Below are positions 36,811 through 46,978 of a DNA stretch of 64,000 nucleotides, piece after piece. Both the position numbers and the translations under genes were made by a program. The stretch is from Paragordius varius (lineage: Eukaryota > Nematomorpha). The notes under the pieces are model-generated. The model made no database searches, was not told the origin of the DNA, and saw nothing but the letters and a program-made list of their open reading frames with translations. Location of the stretch: NCBI GenBank assembly GCA_964247055.1, contig OZ176058.1, positions 434,001 through 498,000 of the forward strand, in the 5' to 3' direction. Positions within the stretch are counted from its first letter, which is position 1; the number at the start of each line of letters is the position of its first letter.

Positions 36811-37200
36811 ATTATATAAGGTTTTAAACTTATAATTTTTTTTTACAATTAATTATTTAAGAAAATGTGCAAAATTACCTTTATAATATTTTTCTAATAA
36901 TTTTTTTTTCATTTAAAAATTATTTGAAGTATATTACAAATTCCGAATCATAATTCTTTTAAAGATGCGTATTTTATTTCATTTTTATTTATTGTATATA
37001 TATATATTTATTTATCTATTATTTTTTGGGGGGTTCAAATTTTTTAATTTATTCTTTTTTTGGTTGTGCCATTTAAATATCAGTTACTATATATTTTAAT
37101 ATTTATTTTTAACTTTTCTTTTTAGTTACTTATTTTAAGGTAGATAAATATGCCATCTCTTTTACAAATAAAAAGACAATAAAATGGAAAAATATATTAT

Positions 37201-37814
37201 ATACAGTCAATCCTCATATTATAAACATATATTAAGCAAAAAGCATTATTTTATAATAAAAAAATTTTTGAGTTGAAGGCAAAAACATTACAAGAAAGTT
37301 GTTTCATCTTAAAATAATATGCCGATATTTTAAAAATTAGCTGTTTTCGTATAAGTAATTTATTATTGTTCGTTAAAATAATTATTTTTTGAAAGGTTAG
37401 TAAATTTTGTTATAAAAATCTAGTTTACACAGTATGCTTATATTTTGAAATTGTAATTAAAATATTAAAATAAAGTTATTTATATATTTTTGATGATTTA
37501 ATCAGTAAATCATATTTTCAATAAATTTAAAGCTAGTCAAAATTTAGAATAATTAAAATGTGGTATAAATTATACTTAAATATTCTTTAATCATTTATAA
37601 CATTAAAACAATCAAGTATTTATTTAAAACGACACTATATTTGGTGGTTAAAATTAAGGATTAATAAAATAAATTTTACTGACACTTGAAATTTTTTTCA
37701 TTACACAAATTATATTAAATAATATTTTAATTTCATTTCAAAAATTGAGAAACTATATGAATCTAACCCTACAAAGGTAAAAATGTCATTTTATATAAAT
37801 TATTGATAGCTAGT
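37201..37814. repeat. Cassette F, trailing block B2
   Basis: acagtcaatcctcatattat ... 'agctgttttcgtataagta' ... 'aacgacactatatttggtgg' ... 'aaatgtcattttatata'. The 'aacgacactatat' segment is shared with 17510 but is absent from the 34731 copy. Confidence 0.6.
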
Positions 37815-38107
37815 ACAGTAAAAATTCAAATTATACGGACCAAAACGTAAAATATAATGAAAAATGTTTTTTTCAAAAATACAAGCATTCTACTTTATAA
37901 TATTTCCCTTGTTAAAACTACTTAAAAAGCTCAAAATAATAATTAATTATGTTACCAATATACATCTCTATTTTATTCTTTGGAAATAAAATACAATGAA
38001 TTAAATTAAAATTAAACAAGATATAAAAAGTATGGTTGACCTTAAATAAAAAAAATTTTGTCCATATATATTTACATTTTTTCCGTATAATATCATTTTT
38101 TACTGTA
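37815..38107 (-). mobile_element. MITE-A, complete
   Basis: Left end acagtaaaaattcaaattat; right end atatcattttttactgta. It is the last element of duplicated block B; the homologous copy is 17701. Confidence 0.75.
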
Positions 38108-38532
38108 ATACATTCAGTTATAAAATTAATTATTATCGTCAAAATTACCATACTAAAAATTTAGTAAGAGTAATTAACGTAAACCACTATAGGCATATTA
38201 AAAATTCTTAATTATATTTTTTAAGTGCGTTTTAAAGGGCCATACAAACATCAAATTATATAAAAAAAGATTTTTTATAAGATCTAACAGTGTATTTATA
38301 CCTTTTTCATCTAGCCTAAAAATAGGACAAAGTATGTTTCAACAAAATTTTGCCAACAATTTTAGATTTTGTAAAAAATATGCTTTTTTTTAAAAAAAAA
38401 CCTTTTTTTGAAAGTTTAGTATATATATTTTTTTATTGCGCAATCTTGTCATTTTTGCAATTTTAACAAAAAAGTTAAAACATTTTACGAGAGCGAAAAA
38501 AATTTGGACTTTCAAAGTCCACACCTATAAAT
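38108..38532. other. Spacer at the end of the duplicated block
   Basis: AT-rich sequence with somewhat higher complexity around 38240-38520 ('ttcatctagcctaaaaatag', 'gagagcgaaaaaaatttgg'). No open frame or RNA gene is recognised. Confidence 0.4.
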
Positions 38533-38825
38533 TACTGTAAAAATATTATACTACGGACAAAACGTAAAAATGTAAAGACAATTTTTTTCCTAAAAGACAA
38601 CCCCATGCTTTTTAAATCTGGATTAATTTAAATTTAACTCATTATTTTTGTAAATTCCAAAGTAATAATAGAGATGTTAATTGGTAACATATAAATAGTT
38701 ATAGGCTTGTTATCAAGTATTTTTCTAGGATTTATTAAGTTTGAAAAAGTATGGTTGTCTCTTAGAAAAAAATATTTATCTCTATATTTTTACGTTTTGT
38801 CGGTATAACTTCAATTTTTATTGTA
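38533..38825 (+). mobile_element. MITE-A, complete
   Basis: Left end actgtaaaaatattatacta, with 'cagta' mutated to 'ctgta'; right end ataacttcaatttttattgta. Confidence 0.75.
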
Positions 38826-39765
38826 AAATTTTATAAAATAATTGTTTTTATAGGTTGGTTATGATATATATAAGTTCTGTTTTTTGAATGGATAATTTAG
38901 CATTCATTATAAAAATTTGGTTTTAAAAAAACGCAAATTTTGCTATTTTCTTTTATAAAGCACTTGTTATAAAAGTATTAATAAGTTTATTAAATCACTC
39001 GTAGGGTTAAAACATAAAAGCATCATAATAATCTTGATACATTATCTTATCGGAAATTATATATATACAAATTTATTTTGTTGACAAAATGTTATATACA
39101 TTTTATAACCTTAAAATACATTAATTTGCCTGTTGCTTTTGCGATATAAAAATTTATAGGATAAAAAATGGGGATGGGGATAGCTTGAGATGAAAATTTG
39201 TTTACAATTTTACATTTTTTAAAATTTTTTTTCATATATATTACGCCTAAATGACTAAAGAAAGCATGATTATTAATTAGGCTTAATACCTTAATTATTT
39301 TTATAAGATATATAAAATTAAAATTGCTTGGGATATAAACTGCATTAAGAAGTTTATAAATTATATTGATTTTTGCCTTAAGTAAGCATTTTAACTTTTA
39401 TGTTTAATAATTTTTTTTCATAAAACCTATTTTTTAATAAAATTTATTTTGCAAATCAAATAAAATGTAAATAATTATCAATTACATATTGTAAATTATT
39501 TTAGTTAGGATTAAGGCTTTAAAAAAGTATAGTTTGTTATAAATATTTTTCTTTTTTTTATATTTTTCTTTTAATTATAACCAATTTTACTTAAAAATAA
39601 AAAAATTATTTTCAAAACTATATATACCTAGTGAACTATTAGTTAAAAACATACACCATACTTCCCATCTCGTTTTAATTTTCTATCAAACTTTGAAAAA
39701 CCCTAAAAAAACCTGATTATTTTTTGAATTCTGAAGGAAAAAGCAAAAAATAATTCTCAAACAAA
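38826..39765. promoter_or_regulatory. Upstream region of RPS10
   Basis: About 940 bp without identified mobile elements precede the RPS10 start codon, so this is the most likely place for promoter and 5' untranslated sequence. Pyrimidine-rich tracts that could serve as the TCT-type initiator typical of animal ribosomal protein genes lie near 39545-39590 and near 39661 (cttcccatct). I cannot choose between them, nor exclude an intron in the leader. The start context 'acaaaATG' has A at -3. No clear TATA box can be singled out in such AT-rich DNA. Confidence 0.4.
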
Positions 39766-39906
39766 ATGTTGATGCCAAAAAAGAATCGTTTGATGATTTA
39801 CGAATACCTTTTTAAGGAAGGCGTAATGGTTGCTAAAAAAGATTTTCATCTTGCAAAACATCCCCACGTGCCCGTACCTAATTTGCAAGTTATTAAAGCT
39901 TTACAG
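39766..39906 (+). CDS. RPS10: RPS10 coding exon 1
   Basis: It encodes residues 1-47, MLMPKKNR... to ...[11 protein letters not shown]. The donor is CAG|gtttga, phase 0. A second ATG two codons downstream is the family's usual Met3 (MLMPKK), so the first ATG is taken as the start. Confidence 0.95.
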
Positions 39907-41251
39907 GTTTGATTTTTTTGAATTTTTTTGTTAGTTTTATAAGTTTTAAATTATTTTTTTGAATATTTTTTCCTGATCAGATTATCTTTTGGTTTCAAAT
40001 TATCTGACAATTTAACTGAGTGTTTTAATATTTCAAAATTTTCATTAAACGTTTTTTTATAACTTAATTTTATAATCTAATTACATATATAGTTTTAAAT
40101 TATAAATTTTAAACATAAATTGAAAAAATTATACCTTTTTACCGAAATATAATTTATATATAAAAATATTATCTTTTATTAAATTTTAAGATTTTAAAGG
40201 TTAACTTGTATGGTTTTACTATTTTTTTTAAAATTTATTTTAAATATTCTATTAAAATTCTTTATAAAATTCATTTTGATTTGATTAAAACAGAACTTAA
40301 AAATCAATCTTTGTTAAATAACCATCAAAAAAATTTATATTTGCATAAATTATTCTTTTTTTAATTTTAAAAAGAAATTTAAAGTTTTAAAATATTTTAA
40401 TATTCTCCAATAATTTGAAAAATAAAAATATTTGATATATCACACCATATGCATCTAGGTACCTACAGTGCAAAATATTCAGTAATAATTTGCAATTAAA
40501 TAAATAAATTTAATTAAAATTAATACAAAAAAATAATTTTAGAAATTAAATATAAAAAATGTTAAAAATTAAATTTAAATACAATTTAGCTTAAAAAATA
40601 AAAATATCTCAAAATCTAAATTATATATAAAAGTATCTTTTTTTTTATAAATAAATCTAAAATTATTTTATTTAAACAGCTTTTCGGGGTTAGTTTGTAA
40701 GTATTTTCGAGAAAATTCTTTGCAAGTATTATAAATTTTTTTTTTATTTTAAAATCACCTGTTTTTGCATAGTTTAAAATAAAGCGGTTACGTGAATGAA
40801 CAATTCGCTTGGGCTATTTATTATTGGTATCTTACGAATTATTTTAGAGATTATATATTAGCATTTTAATGCTAACTAGAAAATTAAAATTTATCAATAG
40901 ATGCATAAAAAAACTTAAATTGTATATATATAAAATAGTTTAAAAAACAAAATCTAAAAATAAAGTTTGAAATAAAAACTGATAGTTCCCACTTCCTGGT
41001 GATACATTCGAAATACTATTTTTTAAAATAAAATATTTTGAAATAAACTCTTTTTTCAATTATAAAATATTTGGAATATTAAATTAAATCACCTGTTTTT
41101 GCAGAGTTTAAAATCACGTGGTTACGTGAATGAACAATTCGCTTGGGCCATTACTATTGGTATCTTATGAATAAATACCTGAGGGATTATTTATTAGCAA
41201 TTGAAATGCTAGCTATGAAAGATTAAATTAATAATTTCATAAAAAAATTTA

Positions 41252-41289
<38 letters not shown>

Positions 41290-44200
41290 TAGCTTTTTAA
41301 AATATAAAAATAATGTATGAAATAAAAACTTATATAAAAGTTCCCACCTCCTGGTGATACATTCAAAATATTTTTCACAATAATATATTTTCAAAAAAAA
41401 CTCTTTTTTTTCAATTCTAAAAGTTTTATGAATTTCATATTTTAAAAACCTGTTTTTACATAGTTTAAAATCACGTGGTTATGTGAATGAACAATTCGCT
41501 TGGGCTCATTACTATTGGTATCTTACGAATTAGGGTATTCAATACCTGAATTATTTGCATTTGAAATGCTAGCTATAAAATTATTAAGAATTAAAATATT
41601 TTAATAAATTTATATAAAAAAAACTTCAAATTATATATATATAAAATAGTTTAAAAAAATCTAAAAATAAAGTTTGAAATAAAAACTTATATAATAGTTC
41701 CCACCTCCTGGTGGTACTATCAAAATCATTTTTTTTTAAATAATATATTTTCAAAAAAACTTTTGTTTTTAATTCTAAAATTTTTATAAACTCAAATCAT
41801 ATGTTAAAATCACCTGTTTTTGCAGAGTTTAAAATCAAGTGGTTACGGGAATGAACAATTCGCTTGGGCCCATTACTATTGGTATCTTACGAATGAGGGC
41901 ATTCAATACCTGAGGGATTATTTGCATTTGAAATGCTAGCTATAAAAGAATTAAATTAAAATATTTTAATAAATTTATAAAAAACTTTAAATTGTATATA
42001 TATAAAATTTAGCTTCTAAAAATATATAATTTAAAAATAAAGTTAAAAGTTAGTTTTTTCTTAAAATGAAAACTCATTTTATAGTTCCTGGTGATTACTA
42101 TAGATTAAATATTTGCTGTAAAAACTTGTTTTTTTCTAAAATATGTGGAATGTCAAATTAAATCATATGTTAACCATCTGTTTAGAGTTTAAAATCACGT
42201 GGTTACGTGAATGAACAATTCGCTTGGGCTCATTACTATTGGTATCTTACGAACTAAATAGGGTTTTATAAATAAATACCTATAAAAAATGTTAAAAAAG
42301 TTTGAATTTAATTTTTTAAAATCTTGATGTTATATTTAAAATACTATTTTTTAAAATAAAATATTTTCAAAAAAAACTTTTTTTAAAGTTTTAATTATTT
42401 AATGTAAATCACCTGTTTTTGCAGAGTTTAAAATCACGTGGTTACGTGAATGAACAATTCGCTTGGGCCCATTACTATTGGTATCTTACGAACGAAGGTA
42501 TTCAATACCTGAGGGATTATTTGCATCTGCCGCCTGAAATTATTCCTGTCACTCTTAAGCGTGCGGTCAGAACGGAAGGACCAGCTGGGGGCCGACCTAC
42601 AAAAGGTTACATTTTTAAAAAACAGATGTTTTTTGAAAAAAATATGATTATATATAAATATTTTTTAAATTTTAATTAATATCATTTTTAGTCTAATTTT
42701 AGTTTAAAAAGTGTGGAAAGTCGTCATATAAATAAAAAAAGTTTTTTTTGTTTAGGAAAGAAATGTTTTTTTTTTAAAAAATGAAATCAGCTGTTTTAAC
42801 ATCAGCTGGTTTTTACATTTTTTTGAATAAATTATGATTTTTTGCATTTTTTTCAATAAAATATAAAAAGTGTCTATAAAAAATGTTTTTAAATTATATA
42901 AAAAGGGAGCTATATGTAATATTAACAAAAATTATTTTTTTGTTCAGGAAAGAAATGTTTTTTTAAAAAAATGAAATCAGCTGTTTTAACAGATTTTTAC
43001 AATTTTTTGAATAAATTATGTTTACATTTTTTTGTGAATAAATTATGATTTTTTGCATTTTTTTGTAAAATTATATAAAGTGATTATTTTAAATCAAATA
43101 TTTTCTAGATTAAAAAGTGTGGAAAGTCGTCATATAAATAAAAAAAGTATTTTTTGTTTAAGAAAAGAAATATATATATATATATATAAGAATGTTTTTT
43201 AAATTTTAATTTATATCATTTTTAGTTTATTTTTAGTTTATGTATGTAATCAAGAAATTAAGGAAATTTATTACAAAGGAAAATATATCAAGAGTTTTTT
43301 CTTAGTTTTACAAAAATCATTATTTTATTTCAATTTAAATCAAACTTAAGATTTTAAATTTTATTAGCGTTGGACTTAAACAGCTGAAACAAGCTGATTT
43401 TGGCATTTTTTTACAATGTTACAAATTGTTAGCAAAAATTTAAACAGTATATAAGAAATTTACTAACTAATAATTTTACCATTTATAGAGATACTAAAAT
43501 TTGCCAATCTGAAAAAACAAAATTATTTTAGATTTTAATTTTACCTTAATTAGCTTTTACATAAATTAATTTAAATTTTATAAAATTATTATAAATTTAA
43601 ACTTATAATACATTAAAATTGAAATTATACAGAATGAAAAAAATTAAAAATATAAAGACTTGCTTTAAGACAACTAACCATACTTTTTAACTTTTAATAT
43701 CTTATAAAAAAATATTTAATTACAATCGTAAAATATTAATTGATTTTCTTTATTTTATACTTTTTAGTTTTAAACAATAAGATTTATTTAAATCAATTTA
43801 GGTTTTAAAGTATGTTTATATTTTAGAAAAAAAATTTGACCTTATATTTTCACGTTTTGTCCTTGCGTATAATTTCAATTTTACTGTAAAAATCCAAGTT
43901 TTAAACCTATTTTTATATTTTTTTATAATTTTTTTTATATTTTTTATAATTATTTTGTAATAATTTTTTTTCTTTAATATTTTAATTTCTTAGAAGCATC
44001 TGATATGCCAGAGAAAGAGGGCGCATATCGCCGCGCAGAAACAGCTGATAAGAAGGCAGACGCGGGGCCTGGGGCCGCCCCCTTGGAATTTGTAATTTAT
44101 TTTTAAATTTTGAATTTTTTAAAAAAATTATTTTTTTTTAAATTTTTATAAAAAAATATTTTTTTAAAACAAAACTGATAAAATTAATATAATTTTTTTC

Positions 44201-45494
44201 AAAAAAATTGTTTTTTTCTAAAAAATAATTTATAAATTAATTATTTAATTTTTAATTTTATTTAAAAAAATTGTTTTTTTCCAAAAAAATTCATAAAATT
44301 ACGGAAAAATTTAATTTTTGAATTTTTATAAAAAAATGAACAAATTAATTATCTGATTTTTATTTTTATTTGAAAATTATTTTGTAAATTTTTTTAAAAA
44401 AAATGATAAAATTAATTATTTTATTTTCAATTTATTTAAAAAATTGTTTTTTTTAAAAAAATGATAAAATTAATTGTTTTATTTTCATTTTATTTAAAAA
44501 TTGTTTTTTTTTTAAATAAAAATTGATAAATTAATTATCTAATTTTTAATTTTTTCTAAGAATATTGTTTTTTTAAAAAAAATATGATATAATTAATTGT
44601 TTTATTTTCAATTTTATTTAAAAAAATTGTTTTTAAAAAAAATTGATATAATTAATTGTTTTATTTTCAATTTTATGTTTAAAAAAAATGTTTTTTTTAC
44701 CAAAAAAATGATTATTATTATTATTTGGAAACTTAAGATATATATTACAATAATTTTTTAGATATTTTAAAATTTATTTTAAAACTCATTTATAAATACA
44801 GTCTATATTTTCTTAATATAATTGAAATGTTATATAATTGGTTATTAAAAAAAATAAATTATTATAGATATTTAAAAAATTTATAAATTTATTTTATAAC
44901 GCATTTTTAATTAGAGTATATATTTTTTAATAATAATTTATTAACTTTAATTTTTATACATATAATTTTTTGAAAAAATATTTTATTTTTCAAAAAAACA
45001 TATATGTATAGTTATTCTAAAATTATTATTATTTGTAAAATTAAAAATAAAAATATATTATTTTATATATTTAAAAAAATTATTTTAAAAATTAAAAGCA
45101 TTTTTAAATACAGTCTATATTTAATATAATTGATATGTTATATAATTGGTTATTTTATTCAATATATATATTTTTTCATTTCACCTAAATTTTTTTTATT
45201 AATTTATTTTTAATTATATAATATATTTTCTAATATATTGATATGTTATATAATTGGTTATTTTATTCAATATATATTCACCTAAAATTTTTACATTTAT
45301 TTATTTTTTATTTAATATAATATATTTTTTTATAATAATTTTTTAATAATATATATAAATTTTTATACATGTAATTTTAAATTATTTGTAATTTAATAAA
45401 TACATAATTTTTAAATAATTTAAATTTTTATTAATATAAATTTTTTATACTTTTTTAGAGAGCTGGATTTGGTCGTGGAAGAACGCCCATGTGA
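39766..45494 (+). CDS. RPS10: Ribosomal protein eS10 (40S S10), four coding exons
   Basis: This is the cytosolic small-subunit protein eS10, found in the head/beak region of the 40S ribosome. Spliced coding segments are 39766-39906, 42425-42605, 43994-44091 and 45459-45494, giving 151 residues plus stop; animal eS10 is usually ~155-165. The N-terminus [20 protein letters not shown] and the segments [32 protein letters not shown] and the C-terminal GFGRGR tail are diagnostic of the plectin/S10 domain (Pfam S10_plectin). Junctions have GT donors and AG acceptors with phases 0, 1 and 0, and the frame stays open throughout. Oddities: FAWAH where most animals have FAWRH; five exon-2 relics in intron 1; a duplicated 3' cassette downstream. 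The exons are much richer in G+C than the introns. Identity is certain; exact mRNA ends are not visible. Confidence 0.95.
40771..40880 (+). pseudogene. Exon-2 relic 1
   Basis: It matches the first ~100 bp of exon 2. The acceptor G is lost (gcat|agttta instead of gcag|agttta), an in-frame stop appears at codon 4 (aaa taa), and the part after 'cttacgaa' is diverged. It cannot be a coding exon. Confidence 0.85.
41105..41214 (+). pseudogene. Exon-2 relic 2
   Basis: The acceptor gcag|agttta is intact and the first 14 codons match exactly, but one C is missing at 'gggccattac', shifting the frame to an early stop (atc tta tga). The copy ends in 'gaaatgctagctat', shared with relics 3 and 4. Confidence 0.85.
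41462..41575 (+). pseudogene. Exon-2 relic 3
   Basis: The acceptor is damaged (acat|agttta). The frame is open for 23 codons, then has a stop where the true exon has Glu (acg aat tag ggt). Confidence 0.85.
41826..41939 (+). pseudogene. Exon-2 relic 4, open frame and intact acceptor
   Basis: It has a consensus acceptor (tttttgcag|agttta) and stays open for 37 codons through ...[11 protein letters not shown], then diverges to Lys-Cys-stop where the true exon continues with Pro-Pro-Glu. Two substitutions, Arg to Ser and Val to Gly, lie in the SLKSRGYV segment. No GT donor in a good context was found before the stop. If spliced it would truncate eS10, so at most it is a poison exon. Confidence 0.8.
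42186..42257 (+). pseudogene. Exon-2 relic 5
   Basis: The acceptor is shortened to ctgtttag|agttta. All 23 codons match the true exon in protein sequence, then a stop (acg aac taa) replaces Glu. It is followed by AT-rich sequence unlike the other relics. Confidence 0.85.
42425..42605 (+). CDS. RPS10: RPS10 coding exon 2
   Basis: It encodes residues 48-107 plus the first base of codon 108. It starts [20 protein letters not shown] and ends ...GPAGGRPTK. The acceptor is gcag and the donor AAAG|gttaca, phase 1. It is the only exon-2 copy that continues past LHL into [17 protein letters not shown], so it is the functional one. Confidence 0.95.
42606..43993 (+). other. RPS10 intron 2
   Basis: It contains two to three copies of a ~200-420-bp repeat with 'aaaaagtgtggaaagtcgtc' (42707 and 43114), 'ttttgttcaggaaagaaatg' (near 42950) and paired cagctg boxes (42781-42810). 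A MITE-A lies at ~43607-43888. The acceptor is tttcttag|AAGCAT. The intron is the source of the duplicated region at ~47700-49745. Confidence 0.8.
43607..43888 (-). mobile_element. MITE-A inside RPS10 intron 2
   Basis: The left arm acattaaaattgaaattata is diverged at the tip; the right end is ataatttcaattttactgta. It is present also in the duplicated intron (49125-49370 and 49365-49607), so the insertion preceded that duplication. Confidence 0.65.
43994..44091 (+). CDS. RPS10: RPS10 coding exon 3
   Basis: It encodes residues 108-140: [20 protein letters not shown] then [13 protein letters not shown]. The donor is TTT|gtaatt, phase 0. The block AYRR...DKKADAG...EF is the variable linker that precedes the Gly-Arg tail in animal eS10. 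It is a conspicuous GC-rich island. Confidence 0.93.
44092..45458 (+). other. RPS10 intron 3
   Basis: Extremely AT-rich, made of A-runs, T-runs and short imperfect repeats such as 'aattaattgttttattttca' (44450-44690) and 'tgttatataattggttat' (three times, 44829-45260). No gene or mobile element is recognised. The acceptor is ctttttttag|AGAGCT. Confidence 0.8.
45459..45494 (+). CDS. RPS10: RPS10 coding exon 4
   Basis: It encodes the last 11 residues, [11 protein letters not shown], then TGA. It matches the conserved (R)GGFGRGR tail. AATAAA hexamers that could serve for polyadenylation lie near 45544 and 45575. Confidence 0.92.
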   Translation, partial: RAGFGRGRTPM

Positions 45495-45519
45495 AAACAA
45501 TCCAATTTAACAAATTTAT

Positions 45520-46200
45520 AATGATTTTTTCGCGAAAAAATTAAAATAAATTCGTTATAAAATTTAATTTAATCAGTAATAAAAAATGAAATATCGACAA
45601 AACTTAAAGATTATTATATGATATTTTTAATTTAAAAGCAACATATTTAAATTCTGATTTATTTTTGAAAGATTCATAAGCAAAATAAAATCGTTAAGGA
45701 CCAACCTAAAATGTTCAAGAATCAACACTTGAAATTTAAACTCTTTTTATGATTTTTTTGAGAAAATAAAATAAATTCGTCATAAAATTTAATTTAATCA
45801 GTAATAAAATTCGAAATACAAACAAAACCTAAGGATCATTATATAATAATTTTAAATTAAAATCGAACATATTAAGAAAATTCTGATTTATTTTTCAGAG
45901 ATTTATGGGCAAAATAAAAATGTTTAAGGACCAACTTAAAATGTTCAAGAATCAACACTTGAAATTAAAATTGTTTTTATGATTTTTTCGAGAAAATAAA
46001 ATAAATTTGTTATAAAAAACGATTGATTTCTTAATATACATGTAAAAAATTGAAATACAGACAAAACGTAAAGATTATAGTATAATATTTTATTAACCAT
46101 AAAATTCTCTGAATTCACACATGTAAATCATTATTACACACCTGTGGTTAAATTAAAATGTTTAATGACCAACTTAATTCAAAAACAACTTAACGTACAA
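45520..46200. repeat. ~235-bp tandem repeat downstream of RPS10, copy 1
   Basis: Roughly three units share 'tttttcgcgaaaaaatt'-like text, 'aaatttaatttaatcagtaa', 'caaaacttaaagat', 'attctgatttatttttc' and 'aaggaccaacttaaaatgtt' 'caagaatcaacactt'. The same repeat follows the duplicated exon 4 at 50540-51450. Confidence 0.75.
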
Positions 46201-46577
46201 AAATTGTTTTATTTATAATATATTTTTTGAATTGGCCCTTAAAAAAATTGTAATTTTGGGTTAATCTAACTTTAAATTAAATATAACTTTATAACATGAT
46301 TTATATTATCTTCATTAATATAAAATTTCAAAAAATTAGTTATTTTTAATATCGGCATATCTTATTTTGGGTAAATTAAAATTTTTTAATGGTTAATTTC
46401 AGATGAAAATGATATATATATATTAATTAAAATAATATTTTTATTATTTTATCGTTTTCTGCTTACTAATAGGAAATTTTAAAAAAGTCAGTTTATAAGT
46501 TATATCAAAACTATAATATCTTTAAAATTATAACTAGGCAAACGTTGGAAAAGTGTTACCAAAATTTTAATTTTTTT
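46201..46577. other. AT-rich spacer, duplicated downstream
   Basis: The spacer ('ttggcccttaaaaaaattgt', 'ggttaatttcagatgaaaat', 'actaataggaaa') has a counterpart at 51470-51720. It marks the right part of the 3' duplication unit. No gene is seen. Confidence 0.45.
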
Positions 46578-46801
46578 TACAGTCAAGTATCTTTCAATTT
46601 ATCAAAAATTTTTTTTTACCTTATATGGGTATAAAGTTAAAGAAAAAAACAAGAGCTCTATGGTTTTTATCTTTACTTTTTTTGATGAATATTATATATT
46701 GTTAAAACCATAGAGCTTGTATTTTCCATTCTTTAACAAATATAAGCCCATTTAACCAAAAAATGATAAATTTTTGATAAAATAAAGTATATATGACTGT
46801 A
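46578..46801. mobile_element. MITE-C, complete
   Basis: It runs tacagtcaagtatctttcaa to aaagtatatatgactgta, 224 bp, with inner arms 'aacaagagctctatgg' / 'ccatagagcttgtatt'. It is one of the clearest single copies and lies at the boundary between the two RPS10 3' units. Confidence 0.8.
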
Positions 46802-46978
46802 ATTCTCTTTTTTATAGTTAATTTAATTTGCTTAAGCGAATCCGAAATATATAACCAGTTTTTAATTTTTTTGTATGAATTTGCTTTTTAGAAGCCACAA
46901 TAAATTATTAATATATATATATATATATTTAAATTTGCCATCTAACCATTTTTTAATCGAGAGTCTTATGCGTTATTA

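Larger units (their letters stand above)
35521..37200. repeat. Cassette F, copy B2
   Basis: It repeats the block order of copy B1, including two MITE-B elements (36118-36416 and 36531-36810). 'gatgatttaatacttagct' shows a small deletion of the 'ccatagtcctt' region relative to B1. Confidence 0.7.
39907..42424 (+). other. RPS10 intron 1
   Basis: About 2.5 kb. The first ~850 bp is plain AT-rich sequence with no repeat recognised. From ~40740 onward it is a tandem array of ~360-bp units, each carrying a partial copy of exon 2 with its upstream acceptor region; the last spacing, to the true exon, is ~240 bp. The acceptor used by the true exon is tttttgcag|AGTTTA. Confidence 0.85.

Noticed and set aside
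42419-42679. An 86-codon frame treated as a stand-alone gene
   Set aside because: It is exon 2 of RPS10 read from the branch side of intron 1 into intron 2; the true segment is 42425-42605.
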